Shown: positions 1 through 7,811 of the stretch, piece by piece
Numbering within the stretch: position 1 is the stretch's first letter
Layout of the letters: the number at the start of each line of letters is the position of its first letter
Source of the DNA: Verrucomicrobiales bacterium
GTDB taxonomy: Bacteria; Verrucomicrobiota; Verrucomicrobiia; Verrucomicrobiales; DEV007
Length of the DNA stretch: 57,816 bases
Direction: 5' to 3'
Assembly (NCBI GenBank): GCA_002726915.1
Contig: PBSY01000086.1
Span: 1 to 57,816 of the forward strand
Notes under the pieces: model-generated
What the model was told of the DNA's origin: nothing
What the model saw: only the letters and a program-made list of their open reading frames with translations
The model's database searches: none
Program-made: the position numbers and the translations under genes

Positions 1-1304
1 CGGGCGGCTTCTCGGGCATCTTCGAGGCGGGAAGGGAGTGCGTAAACAATGAGCTCGTCCACTTTGTCGATAAGCCGGTTTATTGTCAGGGAGCGGTCCT
101 CGGCGGCGGGAAGGTCGCTCAGAATCGCGTTGGCAAAGCCGGGCACATTAAGCAGTAGCCTGAAGGCGGAGAAGCTGCTGGTGCTGATCACCTCTGCCAA
201 CTGTTTGAGGAGGTAATAGAGGCCTTCGCCGGCGAGGATCCGGCCGGCCGGGTCGTAACCTTTGAGCCCCTCGTGGGCCAGCGCCTCCTGAATCGGGGTG
301 GTGATCGTGGCGTCCGGGATACCAATGGCTGCTGTGGCGGGAACGGACTCCAGTTCGCGCAGCAGGTTGAAGGCAAGGTCCGCTTGTTCCTTCGGGTTGT
401 TTGCGCGGTGAATGGTCGTATCAGGGTCGGGAATGGGAATAGCGCTTTCCATCCATTCGGCGGGAACTGGGCGGCCAAACTCATCAAACCGGCCGGACTC
501 CGATGGTGGGGCGTGAACGAGAAGCTCGACCGGCAGATGTGACGACCACGTCTTTAGCACGCGAGTGGCGAGCGGGCGCAGGTCGGCCACGCCGCAGACA
601 ATAAGGCGGGTGACTTCCGCAGGCGGGTGACTTTGGTCTGGAAGAGAAAGTTGGACAATAGCTTCGTCGTTGAGACCGCACTTCTCGGCTTCACCGACCG
701 CGCGGGCTTCGAGTCGGGCGAGTTCTTTCCACCGCGCGGGTTCCATTTCCTCTGCAGCGAGGGTTTCGGCAGCACTGGCAAAGTCGTGTCCGGACTCGAC
801 GAGTAGGCGCCTTACCTGAAGCAGGTCGTCCGAGGTTTCGCAGGCCCAGCGAAGGGAGCGTTCTACCGGGTCGACGGGGAAATTGCGGCGGAACTCTCTG
901 AGTGGGAGTTTAAGGAGAAGCGCAGCCCAGATCCAATGGGTTTCTTGTGAAGAGGCGACGCGGTTGGAAAGCGCGCCGGACAGCAGCCGGTCGGGCGAAA
1001 TGAGAAAGTCTGGGGTGGTGACGAGGGGAGGGAAAACGATGGTATCATGCTCTGCTGCGCGTATGGCCAGCGTTTCCCGAAGACGGCGACCTGCGTTGCG
1101 AGTCGGGACGACCAACAGGACGTCAGAGAGGTCGAGAGGCGAGGACGGGTCCCAGTCGCGGGTGAGGTGAACGACGGTGTTTTGAATGACAGATTCATTC
1201 CACCCGGGAAACACGCGGGTAAGGCCGGGGCCCCTCGATTTGGATGAAGGGGAATCGTCGAAAAGAGAGGTCTGGTTGGGGCCCTGTTTTGTGGAATCAG
1301 GCAT
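1..1304 (-). CDS. AddB-like recombination nuclease/helicase subunit, N-terminal part (truncated by window)
   Basis: The frame is open on the minus strand from ATG at 1304 to the window edge, about 434 codons, with no stop, so the C-terminal part is missing. After a polar N-terminus (MPDSTKQGPNQTS) comes the segment LLVVPTRNAGRRLRETLA, followed by FPPLVTTPDFLI. This pattern is seen in AddB/RexB-type proteins, which are inactivated superfamily I helicase folds that usually end in a PD-(D/E)XK nuclease domain. Later segments (LIVCGVADLRPLATRVL, NPKEQADLAFNLLRELE) also fit an AddB-like core. The nuclease domain and its iron-sulfur cysteines would lie outside the window, so catalytic status cannot be judged. 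The family role is processing double-strand breaks for RecA. The gene lies downstream of nothing visible on its strand except trmH, which ends 33 bases upstream. Assignment is by pattern; a distant PD-(D/E)XK family protein is the alternative. Confidence 0.6.
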   Translation of the reverse strand, partial: MPDSTKQGPNQTSLFDDSPSSKSRGPGLTRVFPGWNESVIQNTVVHLTRDWDPSSPLDLSDVLLVVPTRNAGRRLRETLAIRAAEHDTIVFPPLVTTPDFLISPDRLLSGALSNRVASSQETHWIWAALLLKLPLREFRRNFPVDPVERSLRWACETSDDLLQVRRLLVESGHDFASAAETLAAEEMEPARWKELARLEARAVGEAEKCGLNDEAIVQLSLPDQSHPPAEVTRLIVCGVADLRPLATRVLKTWSSHLPVELLVHAPPSESGRFDEFGRPVPAEWMESAIPIPDPDTTIHRANNPKEQADLAFNLLRELESVPATAAIGIPDATITTPIQEALAHEGLKGYDPAGRILAGEGLYYLLKQLAEVISTSSFSAFRLLLNVPGFANAILSDLPAAEDRSLTINRLIDKVDELIVYALPSRLEDAREAA

Positions 1305-1337
1305 GGCGGAAAGCGGAGCGCGAGATAGAACAGTGGG

Positions 1338-2003
1338 TTAGTCCAGACGATTCGCCCAGAAGTTCTCCTCTAGCAGATCGTGACGTTTCACGATGCGTCG
1401 GTAAAAGGCCAGCGTCATTTCCTTTTTGTCAGCTTCATCAAGTTTCCATAGCAGGTCAGAGTTTCGAAGACGTTCGACCAATCGTGATAATGTCAGGGCG
1501 ACAGCGATGGAGATGTTGTAACTTTGAGTAAAGCCGTACATGGGAAGTCGAAGCGTGGCATCGGCTGCCTCAAGAGCCTCTTCAGAAAGGCCTTGTTCTT
1601 CGGTGCCAAACATAATGGCAACGGGTTGGTCGAGTGGAAGGTTCAGCAAATCATAACCGTCGATATTAGGAGTGGTGGCGACGAGTCGATAACCACGCTT
1701 TTTGATGGAGTCAATGCAAGACGCAGTTTGGTGGTAGTGATGCATTGTGAGCCACTTGGCGCTGCCCATGGAAATTTCGTTGTTGGGCCTATACTCGTTA
1801 CGGTGCTCCACGACATGAATGTCCTGAACGCCGAGACAGTCACAACTCCGCAGGCAGGCGCTCGCATTGTGAGGCTGATAAAGATCTTCGAGAACAAGGG
1901 TGAGATGTCTGGTGCGATCCTCAAGGACGGCGGCAATTTTCTCCTGCTTGTTGGGAGTGACGTATCCTCGTAAGAATTCGATCAGTTCTTCGTTGGCAGT
2001 CAT
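1338..2003 (-). CDS. trmH: tRNA (guanosine-2'-O-)methyltransferase, TrmH/SpoU family
   Basis: This is a 221-residue SPOUT methyltransferase that methylates the 2'-oxygen of a tRNA guanosine (position 18 in the TrmH family) using S-adenosylmethionine. The three SpoU motifs are visible: motif 1 as HNASACLRSCDCLGV (N and R conserved), motif 2 as IMFGTEEQGLS, and motif 3 as LPMYGFTQSYNISIAVAL, which forms the trefoil knot. ATG 2003 (MTANEELIEF) is chosen. The open frame continues upstream to 2126 but that part lies inside the end of the ABC transporter gene and has no family resemblance. The ABC gene stops 17 bases upstream on the same strand, so the two may be co-transcribed. Length fits TrmH rather than the longer TrmL/RlmB types. 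The exact tRNA target is inferred from family only. Confidence 0.88.
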   Translation of the reverse strand: MTANEELIEFLRGYVTPNKQEKIAAVLEDRTRHLTLVLEDLYQPHNASACLRSCDCLGVQDIHVVEHRNEYRPNNEISMGSAKWLTMHHYHQTASCIDSIKKRGYRLVATTPNIDGYDLLNLPLDQPVAIMFGTEEQGLSEEALEAADATLRLPMYGFTQSYNISIAVALTLSRLVERLRNSDLLWKLDEADKKEMTLAFYRRIVKRHDLLEENFWANRLD

Positions 2004-2020
2004 GATAGAGCGCCTCGAGA

Positions 2021-3745
2021 TCACCCGTGCCAGCGGGGACGTTTTACTCCGATATAGGCGATAAACAATCCGATGGCGACATGCGTGACCAGAACCGCGA
2101 AGGAGAGCCACATCGGTCCAAGCCAAGTTTCAGTCACCTCCTTGATGTAGCGAAGGTAGTTGCTCTGCATTCCGTCCATGACCCCGGACCAACTCCAGTA
2201 GGCCGAGATGAATGGACGTGTCATCCAGCCAGCCCATTCAGGCAGAGCCAATACAGCCCCAGAAAGGGGAAGTTGGAATCCGACCAGATAGATACTGAGT
2301 AACGACGCTTGATCGGCTGTTTTGGACATGGAAGAAATACCCAAACAGATGAAAGTCATAGCTCCGTTTACCAGCAAAAGGAGCAATGTGTGGGCAACCA
2401 TAGATTCGCTTGGAATTTGGCAAATACTATGGACAAAGATCGACATCCAGAGCGATTGGATGACCACAAGCACGGACAGGAAAGCGACCTTGCTCGCCAC
2501 ATAGACCCCCGGTCTAACACCCCCGAGCTTCTCTTTTTCGAAAATTTGACGTTCCGCGGCAATCTCTCTGGCGGCATTATTTGAACCCATTAGTGTGAGG
2601 AGAATGACCTGAAACATAACGAGCCCGGAGACAAGACCGCCGAGGTTTAGGTTGAAGGTGCGATCTTTCACATCGGCTTCAAATGCGGCAGGGGAATCGG
2701 GATAAGCATCCGAAAGTCTGACCGTCTGTTCGACTCCATCCAGTTCAAACACGGCCACCAAAACTGGGAAGCCGATAAGGATGGCAAACTGGAGTAACAA
2801 GCCTCCCCAGTCTCGGAAGAAGATCTTCCACCTTCGCATTAAGAGGGCAAAGAACTGGCTCACAGCTGCGGGTGTTTCCGCTGAAACTGAACCCTCAGGC
2901 AGGGTGTTGGAAGCGGTGAAATCTGCGTAGTAGGCGTCACGGTGTTTGCCCCAGCTACTGGACCAGGCATCGGATTCTCTCTTGGCGAGTTGCGGGTAAA
3001 CGTCTTCAGCTTTCTCGACCGAAAAGTAGTGCTCAATGGCGCGGGGTGGTCCGTGATAAACAACATATCCTGCGTCGAGAACGAGGACTGAGTCATAGAG
3101 GTCTAGATTGGCAAGGGAGTGAGTAACATTAACGACGATGCGGTGCTCGTTGCGGCTAAGCTGATGCATCAACTTCACGATTTCTTGTTCGCTCTTAGGA
3201 TCGAGACCCGAAGTGACTTCATCACAAAGCAGGAGAACGGGTTCAGTTACCAGCTCGAGGGCGAGAGAAAGTCGCCTTTTTTGTCCGCCTGAAAGCACTC
3301 TAACTTGACGGTCCCGAATGGGTTCCAGCCCAGTCGCGGCAAGAACACGATCAACAAGATCGTTAAAGGCATTGCGCCCTTTTGTTTTAGCTCGGAGACG
3401 AATAGTGCTCTCGATATTTTCTTCAACCGTGAGCTCTTCGTAAGCGATCGAAAATTGAGGCACGTATCCGATCTCGGAATGTTCAAGATCGCCTTCTTCG
3501 GAAAGGTTTCTCCCGTTCCAAAAAATATTACCATCTGTTTCTTGATTGATCCCGGCGATTAATTTCAAAAGCGTCGACTTGCCACAACCGGAGGGGCCGA
3601 CGATGGCCATAAAGTGTCCGGTAGGAACTTTGAGGTCGACGTCTTTGAGGAGACGAAGTTCCTCCTGACCCTTCTGGACTGTGAATTGGATATTTTGTAG
3701 CTCTAGCACGCAAACAGTTTTAGGGGGCTTCCGGTGGGCGTGCAA
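2021..3745 (-). CDS. ABCG-type ABC transporter, fused ATPase and permease
   Basis: This is a 574-residue half-transporter with the nucleotide-binding domain first and the membrane domain second, the order of the ABCG/White group. Seen in the ATPase: Walker A GPSGCGKST (about 50-58), Q-loop YVPQF, signature LSGGQKRR, Walker B LLLCDEVTSGLD and switch histidine VTHSL. After a linker (about 230-290) come roughly six hydrophobic segments in the second half, starting near ALLMRRWKIFFRDW and ending with a helix before the basic tail KRPRWHG. It probably works as a homodimer at the inner membrane. Bacterial ABCG-like proteins usually export lipids or hydrophobic compounds, but the substrate cannot be read from the sequence. 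The start is uncertain: ATG 3745 adds MHAHRKPPKT before the domain, and GTG 3709 would begin at VLELQNIQF. Confidence 0.85.
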   Translation of the reverse strand: MHAHRKPPKTVCVLELQNIQFTVQKGQEELRLLKDVDLKVPTGHFMAIVGPSGCGKSTLLKLIAGINQETDGNIFWNGRNLSEEGDLEHSEIGYVPQFSIAYEELTVEENIESTIRLRAKTKGRNAFNDLVDRVLAATGLEPIRDRQVRVLSGGQKRRLSLALELVTEPVLLLCDEVTSGLDPKSEQEIVKLMHQLSRNEHRIVVNVTHSLANLDLYDSVLVLDAGYVVYHGPPRAIEHYFSVEKAEDVYPQLAKRESDAWSSSWGKHRDAYYADFTASNTLPEGSVSAETPAAVSQFFALLMRRWKIFFRDWGGLLLQFAILIGFPVLVAVFELDGVEQTVRLSDAYPDSPAAFEADVKDRTFNLNLGGLVSGLVMFQVILLTLMGSNNAAREIAAERQIFEKEKLGGVRPGVYVASKVAFLSVLVVIQSLWMSIFVHSICQIPSESMVAHTLLLLLVNGAMTFICLGISSMSKTADQASLLSIYLVGFQLPLSGAVLALPEWAGWMTRPFISAYWSWSGVMDGMQSNYLRYIKEVTETWLGPMWLSFAVLVTHVAIGLFIAYIGVKRPRWHG

Positions 3746-3890
3746 TCATAGAAGATAGCTGATTTGGGGGAGCTGCCATCTTTACTGAGTCGTGTGAAGC
3801 TGTGTGATTGCGGCCTCGAAACTGAGATGGATTGAAAACCGATGATTTTATTCCTTTACCCAAGTTAGGATTGTGGCGTTTGTTAAGACG

Positions 3891-5360
3891 ATGCCGAAAA
3901 AACGCAAAGGTAATTCTTCCAAGTCACGCCGGGTCAATCCGGTCATCGCGGTAGTCTCTATTTGCGCCACTCTACTCGTCGTCATGGTGGTGGCACTGGT
4001 GGCGGTAAGGTCGGCTGTTGAGGGCTGGCTCAAAGGTGATGAGTTTCGCGACCTACTGGTGCAGAAGGCAGGAGTGGCCTTAAAGTCAGAGATTGATATG
4101 CCGGAGATGACTTGGCAAGGCTCGGAGGTTTACGCTGACAAGTTCGAGGCGAACGGATACGAGGATGCGGCATTCTCGATGCTGGGCCTTGACGGCGTTC
4201 GCGCTAACTTCGGAGGAATTCAGGAGCAGGCCGTCATCATTCCTGCAATGACAGTGAACCGGTTGAATCTTGTCTTCTCTGATAAAAAGAAAAATCGCCC
4301 ATCTGGCGGGGGTGACACGGAGGTCACCGTTTCCGGCCCTCGATTACCAGGCTTTCTTCAGCAGTTCGTACCAAATCGTGTCGATCTTGAGGAAATCCGT
4401 GTGGCGACCGCAGCGGTGATTGTCGAGGACAAGGCCAGCAATACACGGCCTTTTGAATTGAGTGGTGTCCGTGGCAAGTTTAAGCCCGATTTGGAGACGG
4501 GTGTGTGGGAGGTGACGGGCACCGGGGGGAAACTGCGCCTGCCCGACCAACCGGAGGTTCGCATCAAAGATCTCTCGATGCGATGGCAAGCAACTGAATT
4601 ATACATCAATCGGTGTGCGCTCGGGATTTACGATGAAGGGTATGTCGATGGATCGGGTGAGATCAGTTTTGCCGAGGAGGGAAATTTCGACTTCGATCTG
4701 GAAATTTCATCGATTGATGTCGACGAGTTGCTCGAAGCAGAATGGAAAGATCGTATCGATGGGATTATTGAAGGGCCGGTGAGGATCACGGGCCGTCCCG
4801 GTGACTTTATTTACGAAGGAACGATTAATGTCACAGATGCGGTGGTCCAAAATATCCCGGTTCTGACGGTGATAGCGAAATATACTCGGAACGATCAGTT
4901 TGAATATCTGAACCTGAGTCAGGCAAAAACTGATTTCACAAGCGATGGCGAGATCGTTGGCCTACGAAACCTAGTCTTGCAGGCTGACGGCTTGGTAAGA
5001 GTGGAGGGTGATATCGACCTTCAAGGGGAGCAAATTGCGGGGATCTTGCAGGTCGGTGTGACGCCGGGCACGCTCCGTTGGATTCCTGGGGCGAGTCAGG
5101 TTGTCTTTGTAGAAAAACGCGACGGATTTCTCTGGGCTCCGATGACGCTGACTGGCACTTTGTCGGAGCCGAAAGAAGATCTCAGCGGTCGTCTCATTTC
5201 GGCAGCGGGAGAAGCGATTTTAAAGCAATTACCGGAGGGTTTGCTGAACGAGGCACAGAAGTTTCTCGATCCTTCCGTGGACTCTCTCGATCCCGGCTCG
5301 ATCATAAATCAGGGGAGGGATCTACTCGATTCCTTGAGCCCCTTTCTGAAGGGGTTTTAG
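3891..5360 (+). CDS. AsmA-like membrane-anchored protein, function unknown
   Basis: The product is about 489 residues. A lysine/arginine-rich start (MPKKRKGNSSKSRR) leads into one transmembrane helix of about 25 residues (VIAVVSICATLLVVMVVALVAV). The rest is a long, beta-rich region predicted outside the cytoplasm. Alternating segments such as VRVEGDIDLQGEQIAGILQVGV and the closing AAGEAILKQLPEGLL resemble the AsmA/TamB-like repeat-beta-groove proteins, which are linked to lipid transport between membranes. The similarity is by pattern only. GTG 3873 would add six residues; ATG 3891 is preferred because it begins the basic pre-helix segment. The gene is divergent from the ABC transporter (145 bases between them) and lies 160 bases upstream of atpB. 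A hairpin that could end transcription overlaps its last codons. Confidence 0.55.
   Translation: MPKKRKGNSSKSRRVNPVIAVVSICATLLVVMVVALVAVRSAVEGWLKGDEFRDLLVQKAGVALKSEIDMPEMTWQGSEVYADKFEANGYEDAAFSMLGLDGVRANFGGIQEQAVIIPAMTVNRLNLVFSDKKKNRPSGGGDTEVTVSGPRLPGFLQQFVPNRVDLEEIRVATAAVIVEDKASNTRPFELSGVRGKFKPDLETGVWEVTGTGGKLRLPDQPEVRIKDLSMRWQATELYINRCALGIYDEGYVDGSGEISFAEEGNFDFDLEISSIDVDELLEAEWKDRIDGIIEGPVRITGRPGDFIYEGTINVTDAVVQNIPVLTVIAKYTRNDQFEYLNLSQAKTDFTSDGEIVGLRNLVLQADGLVRVEGDIDLQGEQIAGILQVGVTPGTLRWIPGASQVVFVEKRDGFLWAPMTLTGTLSEPKEDLSGRLISAAGEAILKQLPEGLLNEAQKFLDPSVDSLDPGSIINQGRDLLDSLSPFLKGF
5339..5358 (+). terminator. Possible terminator overlapping the end of the AsmA-like gene
   Basis: CCCCTT at 5339-5344 pairs with AAGGGG at 5349-5354 around a TCTG loop and is followed directly by TTTT at 5355-5358. 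The stop codon TAG occupies 5358-5360, so the hairpin lies inside the last codons. The T-run is short. It would separate the AsmA-like gene from the ATP synthase operon. Confidence 0.5.
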
Positions 5361-5520
5361 ATCCGTTTTTGCCCTCTTCAGTTCATGCCTTGCGGAAGCT
5401 TTTGAAGTTTTTCACAAATTCGTCTTGCCACCTCAATTCGATTGCTTAGGGTGCGCCCAACGAGAGGGTTTCGCCATTCCTGCTTCCTAGTTTTTTCCGG
5501 CGGGGCTCTCATTCCATCTA

Positions 5521-6396
5521 ATGGGACACAGCCTGCCAATCATATCGCTCGATTCACTGAATCCGCTGCTCGCAGCGGGGGGAATCGCGGCTCCCGAAAT
5601 TCCGGGTTTAGGATGGCTGACTAACTCTATTTTTGTCGCGGTGATTGTGACATCCATGGTCGTGTTTTTTGTCCGCATGGCGACCAAGCGCATGGAACTC
5701 ATTCCCGGGCCGAAACAGAACTTCGTCGAGTTTGTTATCGAGTTTCTTTACGGTCAGGTCGAAGGTATCGTTGGCAAGCATGTCGCTCCGAGAGCTTTTC
5801 CTTTGCTTGCGACAGTTTTCATTTTCATTATCACGGCTAACTGGTTTGGCTTGATTCCCGGTGTTGGCACGATTGGTTTTGGTGAAGAGAAACTTGCCTT
5901 TCTCAGCCTCAAAGAGGTGAGTGATCCGATTCTTCGCCCGGCAACTGCGGACCTGAATATGACGCTGGCGCTTGCCGTCGTTTTTATGGTGATCTGGGCG
6001 TGGCTTTCGGTTTCCGAGTTAGGGCTCTGGGGAACGATCGTTCATATATTTGGTCCCAAGGGAGGCCTTCAAGGATTTCTCAAATACGCCTTGATGCCGA
6101 TCTTCATTTTCGTCGGTGTGATCGAAATTGTATCCATTATATTCCGTCCCATGTCGCTCTCATTGCGATTGCTGGGAAATATATTCGCAGGCGAGACGCT
6201 TTTGGTGACGATGGGTGGTCTCGGCGAAGTTCTCGGAGCTTCCGGTTTTGTGGCATGGATCCTCTCCGTGGCGCTTCCACTTCCCTTTTACTTTTTGGAA
6301 ATCCTAGTGGGTGCTCTCCAGGCGACGGTGTTCACGCTGCTCTGCGGTGTTTACATTAAACTCTCAACTACGCACGGCGATGAGGAACACCATTAA
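5521..6396 (+). CDS. atpB: F1Fo ATP synthase subunit a
   Basis: This is the 291-residue stator channel of the Fo motor in the inner membrane. It provides the two half-channels through which ions reach the c-ring. The essential arginine is R216 in MSLSLRLLGNIFAGETL, and the last membrane helices carry FYFLEILVGALQATVFTLL, both hallmarks of the family. Several hydrophobic segments are visible from residue 35 to 280. The C-terminus is short and histidine/acid-rich (THGDEEHH). It is the first gene of the operon. No atpI or other small gene precedes it. No Shine-Dalgarno sequence is visible upstream of ATG 5521. Confidence 0.95.
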   Translation: MGHSLPIISLDSLNPLLAAGGIAAPEIPGLGWLTNSIFVAVIVTSMVVFFVRMATKRMELIPGPKQNFVEFVIEFLYGQVEGIVGKHVAPRAFPLLATVFIFIITANWFGLIPGVGTIGFGEEKLAFLSLKEVSDPILRPATADLNMTLALAVVFMVIWAWLSVSELGLWGTIVHIFGPKGGLQGFLKYALMPIFIFVGVIEIVSIIFRPMSLSLRLLGNIFAGETLLVTMGGLGEVLGASGFVAWILSVALPLPFYFLEILVGALQATVFTLLCGVYIKLSTTHGDEEHH

Positions 6397-6471
6397 TCGA
6401 ATTTTGCTATCGGGACCATGCGTAGAAAAGTGTGGACGATAGTAGAGAAACAGTAAAAGAAAGTAATCAAT

Positions 6472-6723
6472 ATGATTGATATCCTAACTACCCTCGCAGC
6501 AGCTGCGCCTGCCGCTTCCAGTGGAGCGTTCAACGGTAACTTCGCACTCGGCGTTGCCGGTGCTGGTGCCGGAATTGGCCTTGGCCTTATTGGTATGGCA
6601 GCTGCCCAAGCTGTGGGACGTAACCCAAGCGCCTTCGGTAACATTCTTACCATTGGTATTATCGGAATGGCCCTCGCTGAGGCTATTGCGATTTACGCTT
6701 TCATTATGGCGCTTCAGGGCTAA
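6472..6723 (+). CDS. atpE: F1Fo ATP synthase subunit c
   Basis: This is an 83-residue two-helix hairpin that forms the rotor ring. Helix 1 carries the alternating glycine pattern GAGAGIGLGLIG, the loop is GRNPSAFG with the conserved R-N-P, and helix 2 carries the ion-binding glutamate E70 in GMALAEAIAIYAF. The residue matching the sodium-binding glutamine of Ilyobacter-type rings is leucine here, and the residue after the glutamate is alanine instead of serine, so proton coupling is inferred. The first 20 residues are rich in alanine. The gene lies 75 bases after atpB and is followed by a strong intercistronic hairpin. Confidence 0.95.
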   Translation: MIDILTTLAAAAPAASSGAFNGNFALGVAGAGAGIGLGLIGMAAAQAVGRNPSAFGNILTIGIIGMALAEAIAIYAFIMALQG

Positions 6724-6741
6724 GCCTTGATTAGTTTTGGA

Positions 6742-6772
6742 ACGGTTCGCGGCAGAAGATGTCGCGGACCGT
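6742..6772 (+). promoter_or_regulatory. Intercistronic stem-loop between atpE and atpF
   Basis: ACGGTTCGCG (6742-6751) pairs with CGCGGACCGT (6763-6772) over ten base pairs with one G-T wobble and an 11-base loop. There is no T-run, so it is unlikely to be a simple terminator. It starts 19 bases after the atpE stop. A 3' stabilising hairpin or processing site could raise subunit c over its neighbours; this is inference. Confidence 0.55.
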
Positions 6773-6830
6773 ATCCGACTTTCTTCTGACAACAACTTAA
6801 CACACTCGCAAAACGCAACGACTCAACGTT

Positions 6831-7331
6831 ATGGAGGGAATTCCTGAAACATTTGGCTTGGCCTGGCCGAAATTCATCTCCCAGGTGGTCATCGTCCTGA
6901 TCGTTTACTTCATCCTATCGAAGTATGCGTTTGGGCCTATTCTCGCCATGCTGGAGGCGCGCCGCCAGCGCATTACGGACGGTGAGGAAAATCTTAAGAA
7001 GATTGAATCCGAGTTAGAAAAAGCTGAGGAGAAAGTGCAGGGTATGCTGGACGAGGCTAACGGCGACGCTGAGCGACTGATCGCTGAAGCCCGCGAAAGT
7101 GCTGAATCGGTTCGCAACCAAAAAACTCAAGAGGCAGTCAAGGAGGCTCAAAATATCATCGAGAAGGCTCATGAGGCTTCCAAGCTCGAGCACGAGAAAG
7201 CAATGAATGAACTCAAAAGTGATTTCGGTCGCCTTCTTATCGATGCTACCTCCAAGGTGACTGGCAAAGTGCTCGATGATTCTGACCAGAAGCGAATCAA
7301 CGATGAAACCGCCGGGCAGGTTGCTCTCTAA
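6831..7331 (+). CDS. atpF: F1Fo ATP synthase subunit b
   Basis: This 166-residue peripheral stalk subunit has a single N-terminal membrane helix (about residues 14-33, ISQVVIVLIVYFILSKYAF). A long charged helix follows, rich in Glu, Lys and Ala with heptad character (ARRQRITDGEENLKKIESE and on). The dimer of b subunits links subunit a to the delta and alpha subunits of F1. Length and layout are normal for the family. Only one b-type gene is present, so the stalk should be a homodimer and not a b/b' pair. It lies between atpE and atpH and ends 26 bases before atpH. Confidence 0.92.
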   Translation: MEGIPETFGLAWPKFISQVVIVLIVYFILSKYAFGPILAMLEARRQRITDGEENLKKIESELEKAEEKVQGMLDEANGDAERLIAEARESAESVRNQKTQEAVKEAQNIIEKAHEASKLEHEKAMNELKSDFGRLLIDATSKVTGKVLDDSDQKRINDETAGQVAL

Positions 7332-7357
7332 TAACGAAAGAATTTTAAAAGCTCTCT

Positions 7358-7750
7358 ATGAAATCAGGCAAGGAAGCAACACGTGTAGCGAAGAAGCTGT
7401 TCTCAGTCTCGTGCGTTGACGGCAAGCTTGACCTTGAAGTCGTGGAGAAAGTGGTCAAAAAGCTTATCGCTGGAAAGCCACGGGGCTACCTGCAGGTCAT
7501 CAGTGCCTACTGGCGGTTGGTGAGGCTGAATGAGAGTAGTAACCGTGCCGTGATCGAGAGCGCGATTGAGCTCGATTCAGCGACAAAGAATGCTGTTTTA
7601 ACTGACTTGAAGAAAAAATATGGCGACCAGATCGCTGCTGAATTCAACCTGAATGCCGAGTTAATCGGTGGGATGAAAATTCGCGTCGGAAGCGACGTAT
7701 GGGACGGAAGTGTGAAGAATCGCATCGAGCGTCTCTCTGAGAAATTTTAA
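7358..7750 (+). CDS. atpH: F1Fo ATP synthase subunit delta (compact form)
   Basis: This 130-residue OSCP/delta subunit caps F1 and joins it to the b stalk. The C-terminal family signature is clear: LIGGMKIRVGSDVWDGSVKN, matching the usual GG-x-V-G-D-x-DGSV pattern. The N-terminus also fits (EATRVAKKLFSVSCVDGKL). Most delta subunits are about 175-185 residues. Here the segment between the first helices and the RLVRLNESSNRAVIESAIEL part is missing, so the N-terminal helical bundle that binds subunit alpha is about 45 residues shorter. The frame shows no sign of damage and the spacing in the operon is tight, so it looks like a natural compact version. Confidence 0.88.
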   Translation: MKSGKEATRVAKKLFSVSCVDGKLDLEVVEKVVKKLIAGKPRGYLQVISAYWRLVRLNESSNRAVIESAIELDSATKNAVLTDLKKKYGDQIAAEFNLNAELIGGMKIRVGSDVWDGSVKNRIERLSEKF

Positions 7751-7811
7751 ACGAAACTACTGAAACAATTTATCGCAGCGATCATCGTCGCGACAAACCT
7801 GACCAAACGTC

